DNA from: an uncultured Burkholderiales bacterium
Lineage (GTDB): Bacteria; Pseudomonadota; Gammaproteobacteria; Burkholderiales; Burkholderiaceae_C
DNA: 64,000 bases
Direction of reading: 5' to 3'
Assembly: GCA_903844825.1 (NCBI GenBank)
Contig: CAIMVC010000409.1
Span: 1 to 64,000, forward strand
Shown here: positions 47,401 to 55,822 of the stretch, piece after piece
Layout of the letters: each line of letters opens with the position of its first letter
Numbering within the stretch: position 1 is the stretch's first letter
Made by a program: the position numbers and the translations under genes
Notes under the pieces: generated by a model
What the model was told of the DNA's origin: nothing
The model's database searches: none
Seen by the model: the letters and a program-made list of their open reading frames with translations, nothing else

Positions 47401-47695
47401 CGTCAAAGGCAGCCAGGGCTGGTACTCCAAAAGCAAGTTCGACATGAGCCTGTTCAACCGCTTCAGCAATCTGCATGAACTGAGCTTTGTGGACTACAAC
47501 ATCAGCTGCGAGTTGGTCGATTTGCACTGGCTGGTGCCGATTTCGACCCTGCAAGGCTTGTGGTTCACACCACGTGGCTCGATGTCCTACCGCATCGGCA
47601 GCAGTGTTTTTGACTCACCCAAAAAAGTCAGAGACCTGCAGCTGAAAATCTGCGCTGCAGCCAAGATCAAGCTGCCGGTCCATCTGGCTGCTTAG
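44432..47695 (+). CDS. Large leucine-rich repeat protein with internally duplicated N-terminal module and LRR block
   Basis: Start at MATTPARLKPLKAEASRIFKLCLAPDRL; many LxxLDLSxC repeats; second copy of the module begins SVWKLLSSREIPNIQVGLEL (about 45810). Confidence 0.83.
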   Translation: MATTPARLKPLKAEASRIFKLCLAPDRLVALQGLELAASLDAPLEGVLDEVSVDPATGELLRGKRFTGTDKTQTMLDALLMQQLAMAGKGSAPYELRQQVRRLKLACPVVPDLSGLTRLEVLHMTFSPEFHGDDLALLGKLPELTELKIAGSSLWSAQGRTSLSSLQGLDAPRLEKIDVANLDLKDIGALALCKKLKHVNLPGHDGLLSIDALKASAPSLEYLDLSWCHNISSLKPLALARKLQHLDISGLNQISALTDLKKCLALQTLDVTHCEGLNTLEGLPLLNWQPCLFGTPGRARSLAFPNMKSLQSLRGLPVLGGDVTEFTLSNASSLSELAGIEASAGLKTLKISQALITDLTALQALTQLAVLEITDCAELIDASALSSLTQLRWVMLKNCPKLQQLPDAWAAPVTMLNLRGCGALQPLKSIPPGIDTKSIEIDDRRLLPRAKALKALKSDVGSVWKLLSSREIPNIQVGLELSQGLEDKFDTLFEGVSVNKEGVLQRGKRFTGTGPAQPYLDMALFGLMRMAKSGSVIAKMGSKIRQLDLTLTDLAPPLEGLTALEVLELSVLEAHTPDLSSFGPMPRLHTLKINRTGWNSKGSLGSLQGLQAPGLKSVTLTKIGVQDISALQLAAGITHADLEGNQTLSDIAGLHASAGTLLDLSLRDCKKVLSIEPLRAAAKLTGLDLQAYEALSSLEPLANCHSLTQISLENCRSLTSLKGLENKQLVIEQRYDKAYEFSLDGCNSLKSIAHFPVVGPGLTVLSLNYTGALAQLDLPRQLPTVQQLDMNESGIKDISGLSALPGLERVDLDGAKALQNVEPLALLKKLQTLSLNKTAIVKLPSNWAAAVQTISLKACAQLTSLGQLPSTLTQLECDGCTALEKVDGWSGCNVLDNASFRQCSALRDLGQAAPNIKRLDLTKCPALTQFKGLEGCQLLEHISVPFGIKDASAIAHLSPLTVAMEIESEDQIVAPAFVQAINGLKPISLHVKGSQGWYSKSKFDMSLFNRFSNLHELSFVDYNISCELVDLHWLVPISTLQGLWFTPRGSMSYRIGSSVFDSPKKVRDLQLKICAAAKIKLPVHLAA

Positions 47696-47707
47696 GCCTG
47701 GCTACCC

Positions 47708-49603
47708 TCAGTCGGGAAAGATAGCCGCCAGGTTGTCCACAGTGGCCACTATCGCTTCGAGTTCGGCCCTTGAAAAGGTGCTGCGCAGTTTCTCCAGGTC
47801 CAGACTTTTCCAGATGGGAAATCCGGCCGAGAAAGCGGCGGTGAGCACGTCCTTGTCGTATTGAAGCGCCTGCGGCACGTTTTCAATACCCCAGCCGTTG
47901 CGCGACAGGCACAACGACAAAAAGCGTTTGTCCGAACGCACCTTGCGCGGCACCCGCGACATCAGGGTGCGGGCTGCCGCACTTCTTTCGTTCTCGATGG
48001 CTTGCAGGCAGTCGAGCAAAAAGTCGATGTCCGACAGCATGGGCTCGGGCAGCTTGAGCGCGGCGTCGTCGGCGTCGGCCTTGAGTGCCGCCTGCATGAA
48101 GCTCCGGTCGCTGAAGACCGACTCGGCCGCATAACGCAGGCTGTTGGGATTTTGCGCGAATGCCGTGGCAACTACCTCGGGATCACCCTTGAGTGCAGGG
48201 CTGACCGACTCCAGCAGGCTCCCGCGCACCGCCACCATCCTGAGCACACAGTTGCGGTCCTGCCACATCGACGGGTCGGTGATGTCTTTGACCTGGCTGA
48301 GAAATTCGACCCGCGTGATCAGGCTCACCAGAAAGTCAGCATCGCGCCTGAGCGCGGGCGCAATCGCCGCCGGCGGAGTACGGTAGCCCACGTTCGCCAG
48401 CACAAAATCGGCATCGGCGCCCAGTGCAGGGTCCAGCTTGTCCAGCACCCCCCCGCGACTGGCGCTCATCAAGCCGGCCAAAAACTTGCGGTCTTTCATG
48501 AGACTCGGCGCGATGAAGTCCATGCTCTGGCCCCGGACTTTGGCGTACATCGGGTCGCGCAGGTAGTCCGCCTCGACCCAGGCGGTCATCAGCAGGGCGT
48601 TACCAGAGCAGGCGGCCAGCCGCTCTTGCAAGTCTTGTAACTTGGCGCTTTGCTGCTCGGTTTCATACCGGCTCACGCCAAAGCCTTGCAGGGCTTTGCG
48701 CACATCACGCAGTGCCGCCTTGAGTGCCGTGACCTCGGCCGCGCCGGGGCCCTTGCTGGCAGCGAGCGCCAACTTGTGCACGTCCTTGATCGCGGTGGTC
48801 GTTTTTTTACGGTAGTCGGTGCGGTAGGGTTTGAGCCGCTCGAGGGCCTTGGCCACAAACGCCTTGTCCTGGCGCAAGTTGGGACCGGCGAACTCAAAGC
48901 CCATCGCGGCAAGCGGATTGAGGTCCGACTTGAACATCGCCTGCAGCACGAGCTCGGGGTCTTCGCGCAAGTCATCAGCGACAAATTGCAGCGACTGCGC
49001 ATCATGGGCCAGGATCTGCATCACCAGCTCGCGGTCCTGGGCATAGCGGGCCGGCAAGACCCGCAGCACCCCATCTTGGGCCCGCTGCTCGGTCACAAAG
49101 TCCAGCACGAATTCCCGGTCTTGCAGCATCGCCTCGGGCGCATGGCCCAGGGCGCAACCGTGCTTGTCAAAGGCTCGCGCAATGAGCGCCCGCTCACCCC
49201 GCCGCTTGGCGGGCACAAAGGCCAGCGCCAGACCGTCGCTGCCCAGCGCTGCGCGCAGAACATCGTCGTCGAGCTTGAGGCGCTCACTGGCAAACTCCAG
49301 GTTGGCGCCGGCCCGGTAAGCCGAGACGAAGGCCATGACCACGTCCTTGTCATCACGCAGCCGCGCCGACAGGTACTGCAGCGCCCGGCCTTCCCCACTG
49401 ATGGCCGCCAGTTTCAGCGCGAAAGCGCTATCGTCAAGCAGGGCCTGACTGGCGTGCACAAGATTGGCGCTCAGACCCTTGCCGTATTCGCAAGCGGCGA
49501 GCACCACCTCGGCGTCGCCGCGCAAGGACTCGGGGGTGACCTGGTCGAGTGTATTTTCCGAGCGGTACAAAGAAAAGAAGTAAACGGCTTCGTACTTCTG
49601 CAT
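47708..49603 (-). CDS. DUF4116-repeat protein
   Basis: Repeats of the type LRDDKDVVMAFVSAYRAGANLEFASERLKLDDDVLRAALGSDGLALAFVP / LRQDKAFVAKALE / LKGDPEVVATAFAQNPNSLRYAAESVFSDRSFMQAAL. Confidence 0.78.
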   Translation of the reverse strand: MQKYEAVYFFSLYRSENTLDQVTPESLRGDAEVVLAACEYGKGLSANLVHASQALLDDSAFALKLAAISGEGRALQYLSARLRDDKDVVMAFVSAYRAGANLEFASERLKLDDDVLRAALGSDGLALAFVPAKRRGERALIARAFDKHGCALGHAPEAMLQDREFVLDFVTEQRAQDGVLRVLPARYAQDRELVMQILAHDAQSLQFVADDLREDPELVLQAMFKSDLNPLAAMGFEFAGPNLRQDKAFVAKALERLKPYRTDYRKKTTTAIKDVHKLALAASKGPGAAEVTALKAALRDVRKALQGFGVSRYETEQQSAKLQDLQERLAACSGNALLMTAWVEADYLRDPMYAKVRGQSMDFIAPSLMKDRKFLAGLMSASRGGVLDKLDPALGADADFVLANVGYRTPPAAIAPALRRDADFLVSLITRVEFLSQVKDITDPSMWQDRNCVLRMVAVRGSLLESVSPALKGDPEVVATAFAQNPNSLRYAAESVFSDRSFMQAALKADADDAALKLPEPMLSDIDFLLDCLQAIENERSAAARTLMSRVPRKVRSDKRFLSLCLSRNGWGIENVPQALQYDKDVLTAAFSAGFPIWKSLDLEKLRSTFSRAELEAIVATVDNLAAIFPD

Positions 49604-49700
49604 GGTGGCTCCGGGCTGGTAAAACTGAGGAACTCGATGTTATCCCGGCCTGCGTCGGGTAGCCGGCCCGCCAGCGCCCTTGCGTTTGGCAAACCGGCAC

Positions 49701-51791
49701 TCAGCCGCCGAGCAGCAGCCTCAGGCCACTGACTCGCCGCAGCCTTCGCCTGGCGGCGGCGGCCAGCGCGTCCGGCTCGCCTTCCACGATCGACAACCAG
49801 GTTTTGGCGCGGGTGATACCGGTGTAGACCAGCTCCTTGGTGGCGCCCTCGCTTTGACCCTGGGGCAGCACCAGCACGGTGTGCTCAAACTCGGAACCCT
49901 GGCTTTTGTGGACCGTCATGGCAAAGGCCGTCTCGACATGGGCCAGGCGGCTGACAGCGACCGAGCGCAAGGTCTCGCCGTCCAGAAAATACGCCCGCAG
50001 CGCCCGACCGGCGCCGGGTGCGGGCAAGACCACGCCCACGTCGCCATTGAAAACTCCCAGCGCGGCGTCGTTGCGGGTGACCATGATCGGCCGGCCCACA
50101 AACCACAGCCCCGAGGGCTTGAGCGCGCCGGTATCGGCCAGGGCCTTTTGCACCTGACGATTGAGTTCGCGGTCGCCCCAGGGACCGTCATGCACCGCGC
50201 ACAAAATACGGAACTGCTCAAACGCTTTGAGTACCGAGATCGCCCAGGCCCGGTGTGCCACTTCATCTGCCAGCACCGCCGGCGGCCGGGCGTTGATCAG
50301 GCCCAGGTAGTTGGCGTAGCTCACGCTGGCCTGCGCACGCCCCTGCACCGCCAGCTTCAACACGCTGTCGGGCCGGGCCTGCGGTGGCTGCAGGCGCCAG
50401 ACGCTGTGCCGGTCTTGCGCGCTGGCGGCGTCGGGCAGCGCCGGCCAGCGCAAGGGCGCGTCGGCCGGGCAGCTGTTGACCGCCAGGGCCAACTGGCCGA
50501 TGACCGAGCCGAAGCGGCGGCTGTGGCGCAGCATCACGGTTTGCTGGGCCAGCGCGGTGCTGCGCGCCGGCGCCTGGCTCAGGCCCAGCCCGATGCCGGT
50601 GGTGGCCTGCACATAGTCGAGCGTCGATTGCGGGTAGCCCTCGTCTTCGGCACCCACGCACAGGTCGCCCAGCACCGCCCCGGCTTCGACAGAGGCCAGC
50701 TGGTCTTTGTCGCCCAGCAGGATCAAGCGTGCTGTGGCGGGCAAGGCGGCCAGCAGCGCGGCCATCATCTCCAGGTGCACCATGGAGGTCTCGTCCACGA
50801 TCAAGAGGTCCAGGTCCAGCGGGTGCGCCGCGTTGTGCTTGAACTGGCGCGTGCCGGGGCGTGCCCCGAGCAGCGCGTGCACGGTTTTGGCGGGGCCGAT
50901 GCGCCGCGTCAAGGCGTCAAGATCAAGGTCTTCGCCCAAACTGACCTGCAGACTTTTGAGCGAGTCGTCGATCGACTGGCGCAGCCGGGCGGCGGCCTTG
51001 CCGGTGGGTGCAGCCAGCGCCACCTTCAGCGGCGAGGCGCTGCCGTGCATGGCCAGCTGCAGGGCCAGCAGGCGGGCGGCGGTGTAGGTCTTGCCGGTGC
51101 CAGGCCCGCCAGTGATGACCGTCAGGCCGGCCCGCAAAGCCAGGGCACAGGCGATTTTTTGCCAGTCTGGCGCCGCATCGGGCACCAGCTGATCGGGCGC
51201 TGCTGGCGCAGAGCGGGCGGGAAACAACTTATCGAGCCAGCCACGCGCGGCCGCGCTGTCCACCGCGCGTAGCGCGCGGGTGCGGGCCAGGATGGAGCTG
51301 GCCACCGTCTGCTCGTCATGCCAGTAACGGCGCAAAAACATCAGCGGCGCTTCAGCGCTGCCGCCCAGCACCAGCGGCTGCCCGCAGTCGGCCTGCGCTT
51401 GAGGGTGGGCTGCCGAGGGCTGCGCAAAAGCCTGCCGCACCAGCGGGCTGGCGAGCAGCGCAGCGGTCCAGTCAGGGTGCCGCACCGGCAAGGCGGCCCA
51501 GCACCGGTCCAGCGCGGCGTGGCTGTCGCCCGGCCAGGCCAGCAGGTCCTTGGGCTGGCTCACCAGCGGCGCCAGGGGCAGGCAGCTATGGCCGCGCCCC
51601 TCCATGTGCGTGAGCAGCGCGCTGGCCACCAGCACAGCGGGCGGGGCCAGCGGGTCGAGGTCGTGCACAAAGGCGGCCATCGCGCTGTCCAGGCGACGCA
51701 GCCAGCCCAGGTCGGTCCAGGCGTTGAGCAGGCTCAGGGTATTGGCCGCGTCGGTGGGCAGCAGCGGCTCGGGGGTCAGGGTGTCGGTCAT
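49701..51791 (-). CDS. recD: Exodeoxyribonuclease V alpha subunit (RecD)
   Basis: TVITGGPGTGKTYTAARLLALQ; IVDETSMVHLEMMAALLAALP; C-term FAMTVHKSQGSEFEHTVLVLP...YTGITRAKTWLSIV. Start assigned to MTDTLTPEPLL. Confidence 0.92.
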   Translation of the reverse strand: MTDTLTPEPLLPTDAANTLSLLNAWTDLGWLRRLDSAMAAFVHDLDPLAPPAVLVASALLTHMEGRGHSCLPLAPLVSQPKDLLAWPGDSHAALDRCWAALPVRHPDWTAALLASPLVRQAFAQPSAAHPQAQADCGQPLVLGGSAEAPLMFLRRYWHDEQTVASSILARTRALRAVDSAAARGWLDKLFPARSAPAAPDQLVPDAAPDWQKIACALALRAGLTVITGGPGTGKTYTAARLLALQLAMHGSASPLKVALAAPTGKAAARLRQSIDDSLKSLQVSLGEDLDLDALTRRIGPAKTVHALLGARPGTRQFKHNAAHPLDLDLLIVDETSMVHLEMMAALLAALPATARLILLGDKDQLASVEAGAVLGDLCVGAEDEGYPQSTLDYVQATTGIGLGLSQAPARSTALAQQTVMLRHSRRFGSVIGQLALAVNSCPADAPLRWPALPDAASAQDRHSVWRLQPPQARPDSVLKLAVQGRAQASVSYANYLGLINARPPAVLADEVAHRAWAISVLKAFEQFRILCAVHDGPWGDRELNRQVQKALADTGALKPSGLWFVGRPIMVTRNDAALGVFNGDVGVVLPAPGAGRALRAYFLDGETLRSVAVSRLAHVETAFAMTVHKSQGSEFEHTVLVLPQGQSEGATKELVYTGITRAKTWLSIVEGEPDALAAAARRRLRRVSGLRLLLGG

Positions 51792-51855
51792 GGCGTCGTC
51801 ATTCGGGCTGTGTCGCTGGGTCTGTGTACAGGGGCCGCGTCGCTGGGGCGGCAGC

Positions 51856-54800
51856 TCATTCGGGCAGGTCGGCCGATGCCGGCAGCGCGCCGAGCATGGC
51901 GTCCAGGGCCTCCAGGCACGGCGGCGACGGCGGCACCATGCACACGCCGCTGACCGGCCCCTGGATGCCGCGCAAAAAGAGGTAGACCGCGCCGCCCAGA
52001 TGTTGCGCCGGGTCGTAGGTGGCGCCCAGTCGATTGCGCAGCAGGCGATGCAGGGCTTGCAGGTAAATGGCGGCCTGAACGTCGTAACGGTGCTCGGCCA
52101 TGGCCGCATTGAGCGCGGCTGCGGTGTAGGCGCTGTCGTCGGGGCCGAGGTGGTTGGACTTGTAGTCAAGCACCCAGTAGCGGCCCTGGTGTTCAAACAC
52201 CAGGTCGGCAAAACCCATCAGCATGCCGTGCAAGACGCTGTTTTGCAGCGCGGGGCGCGCCACGCCGGCCAGCAGGTGGGCGCTGCAGACCTGGTCGATG
52301 ACCGAGGTTTCGAGCCGGTCGGCGGGCAGCCAAAATTCCATCTCGCTCTGGCAGGTACCCAGCCCGGCCAGCGACACCTCGGGCCCGGGCAGGCGGGTGC
52401 GGACGATCTCGGCCAGCCAGCCGACCAGCTCCGGAGCCTGCTCCTCGTAGCCTGCGCTGCGGCAGCGCAGACGCAGGCGCTCGGCGAGCTCGGGCTGATC
52501 TTGCAACCCAAAGCGCTCACCGGCAAGCCACTCGAGCTGCTCGTGCAAGAAGTTGCCGGCGACCGGGCCGCGCACAAAACGGTGGCGGATCGGCGCGTCT
52601 GCGGCGCCGGCACCCTTGAGCCGGGGCAGGCCGGCGCTGACATCGGCTCTTGCATCGGCTCTCGCATCGGCTCTCGCATCGGCGCTGCTACCGCCGTTGC
52701 TGTCGTCGTTGCTATCGGCGCTTGCATCGGCGTCTTCGCCAGGCGCGCGCCCCCATTCGTCATCCGCAGGCTGCCTGGCCTGCATCGGCGACAGGGGCGA
52801 GCCCGCGCCGGTCTTGAGGTCACGCGTGACACGGGAGTAGCTGGCAATCGTCCAGTCGCGAACAAAGTCGGCGCTGTAGGCCGTGGCGGCGCGCAAAGCG
52901 GGCAGGTCAACCGGCCGCACCAGAAGGCTCACAGGGGTGGCCTGCGGCGCAGCCTGCAGCGCGACCTGGCGGGCGCCATTGGCGTAGGCCTGCAAAACGC
53001 CCAGCCAGTCTGGCGCGTCAATGGCGGTGTCTCCCGCCAGCAGGTAACCCAATGCGCTGCGGTGGCTCTGGCAACTCTTGCCGTTGCCAATCTTCAGGGC
53101 GGCAAAACCCAGCCACAGCAGGTGACGCGGCCGGGTCAGGGCGACATACAGCAGCCGCAGGTCCTCACGCAGGCGCTCGGCTTCGGCGCGTTCGACCTGC
53201 TCCTTGCTCAGGTCAAACACCAGCTCGCGCCGGCCCTGCGCATCGGCCAGGCTCAAGGCGCTGGTGTTGCCGGTGGTGACCTCCCGAAAACTGCTGGCAA
53301 AGGGCAGGCAGACCACCGGGTACTCCAGGCCCTTGCTTTTGTGCACGGTGATGATCTGCACCAAATCGGCATCGCTTTCCAGGCGCATCACCTGCTCGTC
53401 GCTGCCGCCGCTGGTGTCGGCGATCTGGTTGCCCAGCCAGCGCACCAGCGCCTGCTCGCCCTCGAGCCCGCTGCTGGCCGTTTGCAGCAGTTCGGCCAGG
53501 TGAAGAAAGTTCGTCAGCCGGCGCTCGCCATCGCTGTGCGTCAGCCAGCGCGCCGCCAGGCCGAAGCGGTGCAGGGACTGGCGCAGCATGGCCAGCACGC
53601 CCTGCGTTTGCCAGACCTGCTGCAAGGCAAAAAACTGCAGGCTGCGCGCGTCAAAAGCTTCATCGTCGCTCGCCAGGCGAGCCAGCTCGTCCAGACCCAT
53701 GCCGACGCTGCGTACCGCCAACGCCGCCCGCACCAGCGTGGACTCCTGCGGGCTGGCCACGCCACGCAGCCAATGCACCAGGTCGGCCGCCTCGTCGCTG
53801 GCAAACACCGAATCCTGGTCGGACAGATAAACCGACGCGACACCGCGGCGCTGCAGGCTGCGGCGCATGGCTGCCGCCTCTTTGCCGGTGCGCACCAGCA
53901 CCGCAATGTCCTTGGGCCGCAGGCGTGCCAGGGGCTTGCCGGTCTGCGCAAAGCCGGTTGCAGGGTCATTGAGCCAGACCACGATCTGCTCGGCGCAGCG
54001 CTCGGCAAAACGGCGCTGCGCGCTTTGCGCGCTTTGCAGTTCCAGGTCATGCACCAGGGTCAGCGCCGGCAGCGGCCCAATGGCGCTGACGAGCTGTTCA
54101 GCCCGCCCGTTGGCCGTGACCTCGACAAAGGGCAAGGGGTTGACGCCGGTCGGATCGCGAAAACGGAAGGCCCCCTGCGCACGCGCTTGCTCCGCTTGTA
54201 AAAATCCGTGGTTGACCGCCTGCACCAGCGCATGGGTCGAGCGGTAGTTCACACGCAGCACATAGTGCCGGCCCGCGGTGGCCTGACGGGCGCGCAGGTA
54301 GCTGTAAATGTCGGCACCGCGAAAACCGTAGATCGACTGCTTGGGGTCGCCAATGAGCAGCAAAGCCCGGTCCGGCGCGTGGGCCTGGGTCTGGTAGATC
54401 TGGTCGAAGATGTCGTACTGCCGCGGAGAGGTGTCCTGAAATTCGTCGATCAGCGCCACCGGGTACTGGGCCAGGATGCGCTCGCGCAGGCGCTGGCCTT
54501 GCGCACCCGCCAGCGCGGCCTGCAGGCGCGCGAGCATGTCGGCAAAGCCAAAGCTGCCGGCCTGCCGCTTGAGCTGCGCCAGCCGCTGCGTGACGCGGGT
54601 GGCGGCCTGACGCCGCATGGCCGGAGCCAGGGGATGGTCGGTGTAGCGCTGCACCACGCGGGCAAACCAGTCGAACGCAGCGGGAATCTGAAGGTCGGCC
54701 GGGGCCGCCTTGGTGCGGGCATCACGCAGGCCGTCGGGTGTCAGGCGGTTCAGGCCGCTGCCCAGATCGGGCAGGCCCAGCGGCGCGTCGAGCTGGCTCC

Positions 54801-55758
54801 AGTCGTCGAGAAGATCGAGCCATTTTCCGGCACTGGCATCCTTGAGTTTGCTGCCGCTCCAGTGGCTGCGGCGGTGCTGCAACTCGTCCCGCAGCCACAG
54901 GCGCATGGCCGCGATCTGCGCGTGTTTGTCGCCCAGGCAGTCCTTGAGTTGCCCGGTCCATTGCTGGATCAAGGTGGCCAGCGGCAGCGCATCGGCAGTG
55001 GTGTCGATGCCCTGGCTGGTCAGCTGCCTGACGTCCTGCGCCAGGCTGTCGATGTCCTTCCAGATGCCGAGCACCTGCGACAAGGTCTGCGGCGCCAGCG
55101 GGTAGCACTCGCGGCGCCAGTAGTCTTGCACGGCTTGGGTCAGCAGCGCTTTTTCGTCAGCCACCAGTTCTTCGTCAAACAGGCTGCCGCTGTCAAAAGC
55201 GTGCTCGCGCAGCATGCGCTGGCACCAGGCGTCGATGGTCAGCACGCTGGCGTCGTCCATGCCTTCGGCGGCCATCGCCAGCCGCCAGGCCGCTTGCTGG
55301 CGCGCGTCCCCCTCGGGGTAATCGTTCATGAGGGACGCCAGAAACTCGTCTTTGGCGTCAACACGGGCCTCCCCCCTGAAACAGCGGGCGGCTTGCAGCA
55401 GGCGCTCGCGGATGCGGCTGGAGAGCTCACGCGTGGCCGCGCGGGTGAAGGTCATCACCAGGATTTCGGCGGGCGCCAGGGCACGCGTAAAGCCGTTGTC
55501 CTGGCCATGACCGAGCACCAGCCGCAGGTACAGCGCGGCAATGGTCCAGGTTTTACCGGTGCCGGCGCTGGCTTCGATCAGGCGGCTGCCCCACAGGGGG
55601 AAGGTGCCGGCGATCAGCGCTTGCGGCTGCGGCTGCGGCTGCGGCTGTGGCTGTAGCTGTGGCTGTGGCTGTGGCTGTGGTTGTGGTTGGACGGGCGCGT
55701 TGATGGTGTTGTCATCATCGTTATCGCGATGGCTGTCGTTCACTGGGTCTGAAGGCAT
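51856..55758 (-). CDS. recB: Exodeoxyribonuclease V beta subunit (RecB)
   Basis: LIEASAGTGKTWTIAALYLRLVLG; LIDEFQDTSPRQYDIFDQIY; VHKSKGLEYPVVCLPF; nuclease motif YWVLDYKSNHLG. Confidence 0.93.
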   Translation of the reverse strand: MPSDPVNDSHRDNDDDNTINAPVQPQPQPQPQPQLQPQPQPQPQPQALIAGTFPLWGSRLIEASAGTGKTWTIAALYLRLVLGHGQDNGFTRALAPAEILVMTFTRAATRELSSRIRERLLQAARCFRGEARVDAKDEFLASLMNDYPEGDARQQAAWRLAMAAEGMDDASVLTIDAWCQRMLREHAFDSGSLFDEELVADEKALLTQAVQDYWRRECYPLAPQTLSQVLGIWKDIDSLAQDVRQLTSQGIDTTADALPLATLIQQWTGQLKDCLGDKHAQIAAMRLWLRDELQHRRSHWSGSKLKDASAGKWLDLLDDWSQLDAPLGLPDLGSGLNRLTPDGLRDARTKAAPADLQIPAAFDWFARVVQRYTDHPLAPAMRRQAATRVTQRLAQLKRQAGSFGFADMLARLQAALAGAQGQRLRERILAQYPVALIDEFQDTSPRQYDIFDQIYQTQAHAPDRALLLIGDPKQSIYGFRGADIYSYLRARQATAGRHYVLRVNYRSTHALVQAVNHGFLQAEQARAQGAFRFRDPTGVNPLPFVEVTANGRAEQLVSAIGPLPALTLVHDLELQSAQSAQRRFAERCAEQIVVWLNDPATGFAQTGKPLARLRPKDIAVLVRTGKEAAAMRRSLQRRGVASVYLSDQDSVFASDEAADLVHWLRGVASPQESTLVRAALAVRSVGMGLDELARLASDDEAFDARSLQFFALQQVWQTQGVLAMLRQSLHRFGLAARWLTHSDGERRLTNFLHLAELLQTASSGLEGEQALVRWLGNQIADTSGGSDEQVMRLESDADLVQIITVHKSKGLEYPVVCLPFASSFREVTTGNTSALSLADAQGRRELVFDLSKEQVERAEAERLREDLRLLYVALTRPRHLLWLGFAALKIGNGKSCQSHRSALGYLLAGDTAIDAPDWLGVLQAYANGARQVALQAAPQATPVSLLVRPVDLPALRAATAYSADFVRDWTIASYSRVTRDLKTGAGSPLSPMQARQPADDEWGRAPGEDADASADSNDDSNGGSSADARADARADARADVSAGLPRLKGAGAADAPIRHRFVRGPVAGNFLHEQLEWLAGERFGLQDQPELAERLRLRCRSAGYEEQAPELVGWLAEIVRTRLPGPEVSLAGLGTCQSEMEFWLPADRLETSVIDQVCSAHLLAGVARPALQNSVLHGMLMGFADLVFEHQGRYWVLDYKSNHLGPDDSAYTAAALNAAMAEHRYDVQAAIYLQALHRLLRNRLGATYDPAQHLGGAVYLFLRGIQGPVSGVCMVPPSPPCLEALDAMLGALPASADLPE
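52641..52688. repeat. 12-bp tandem repeat inside recB linker
   Basis: catcggctcttg/catcggctctcg x2/catcggcgctgc; encodes ADARADARADA. Confidence 0.9.
55622..55690. repeat. 6-bp repeat in recB N-terminus encoding (PQ)n
   Basis: ggctgc/ggctgt units giving QPQPQPQPQPQLQPQPQPQPQPQ. Confidence 0.93.
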
Positions 55759-55822
55759 CTGCTGGCTCCGCTGGCGGTGAGGGTGTCTGTCGGATGGATG
55801 GCTAGGCGATGGCCGGCGGCAG

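Noticed and set aside
9106-49700. Integrase, transposase, tRNA attachment site or phage structural genes delimiting the island
   Set aside because: None found in the translations or by eye in the sequence; island boundaries are inferred only from gene content.
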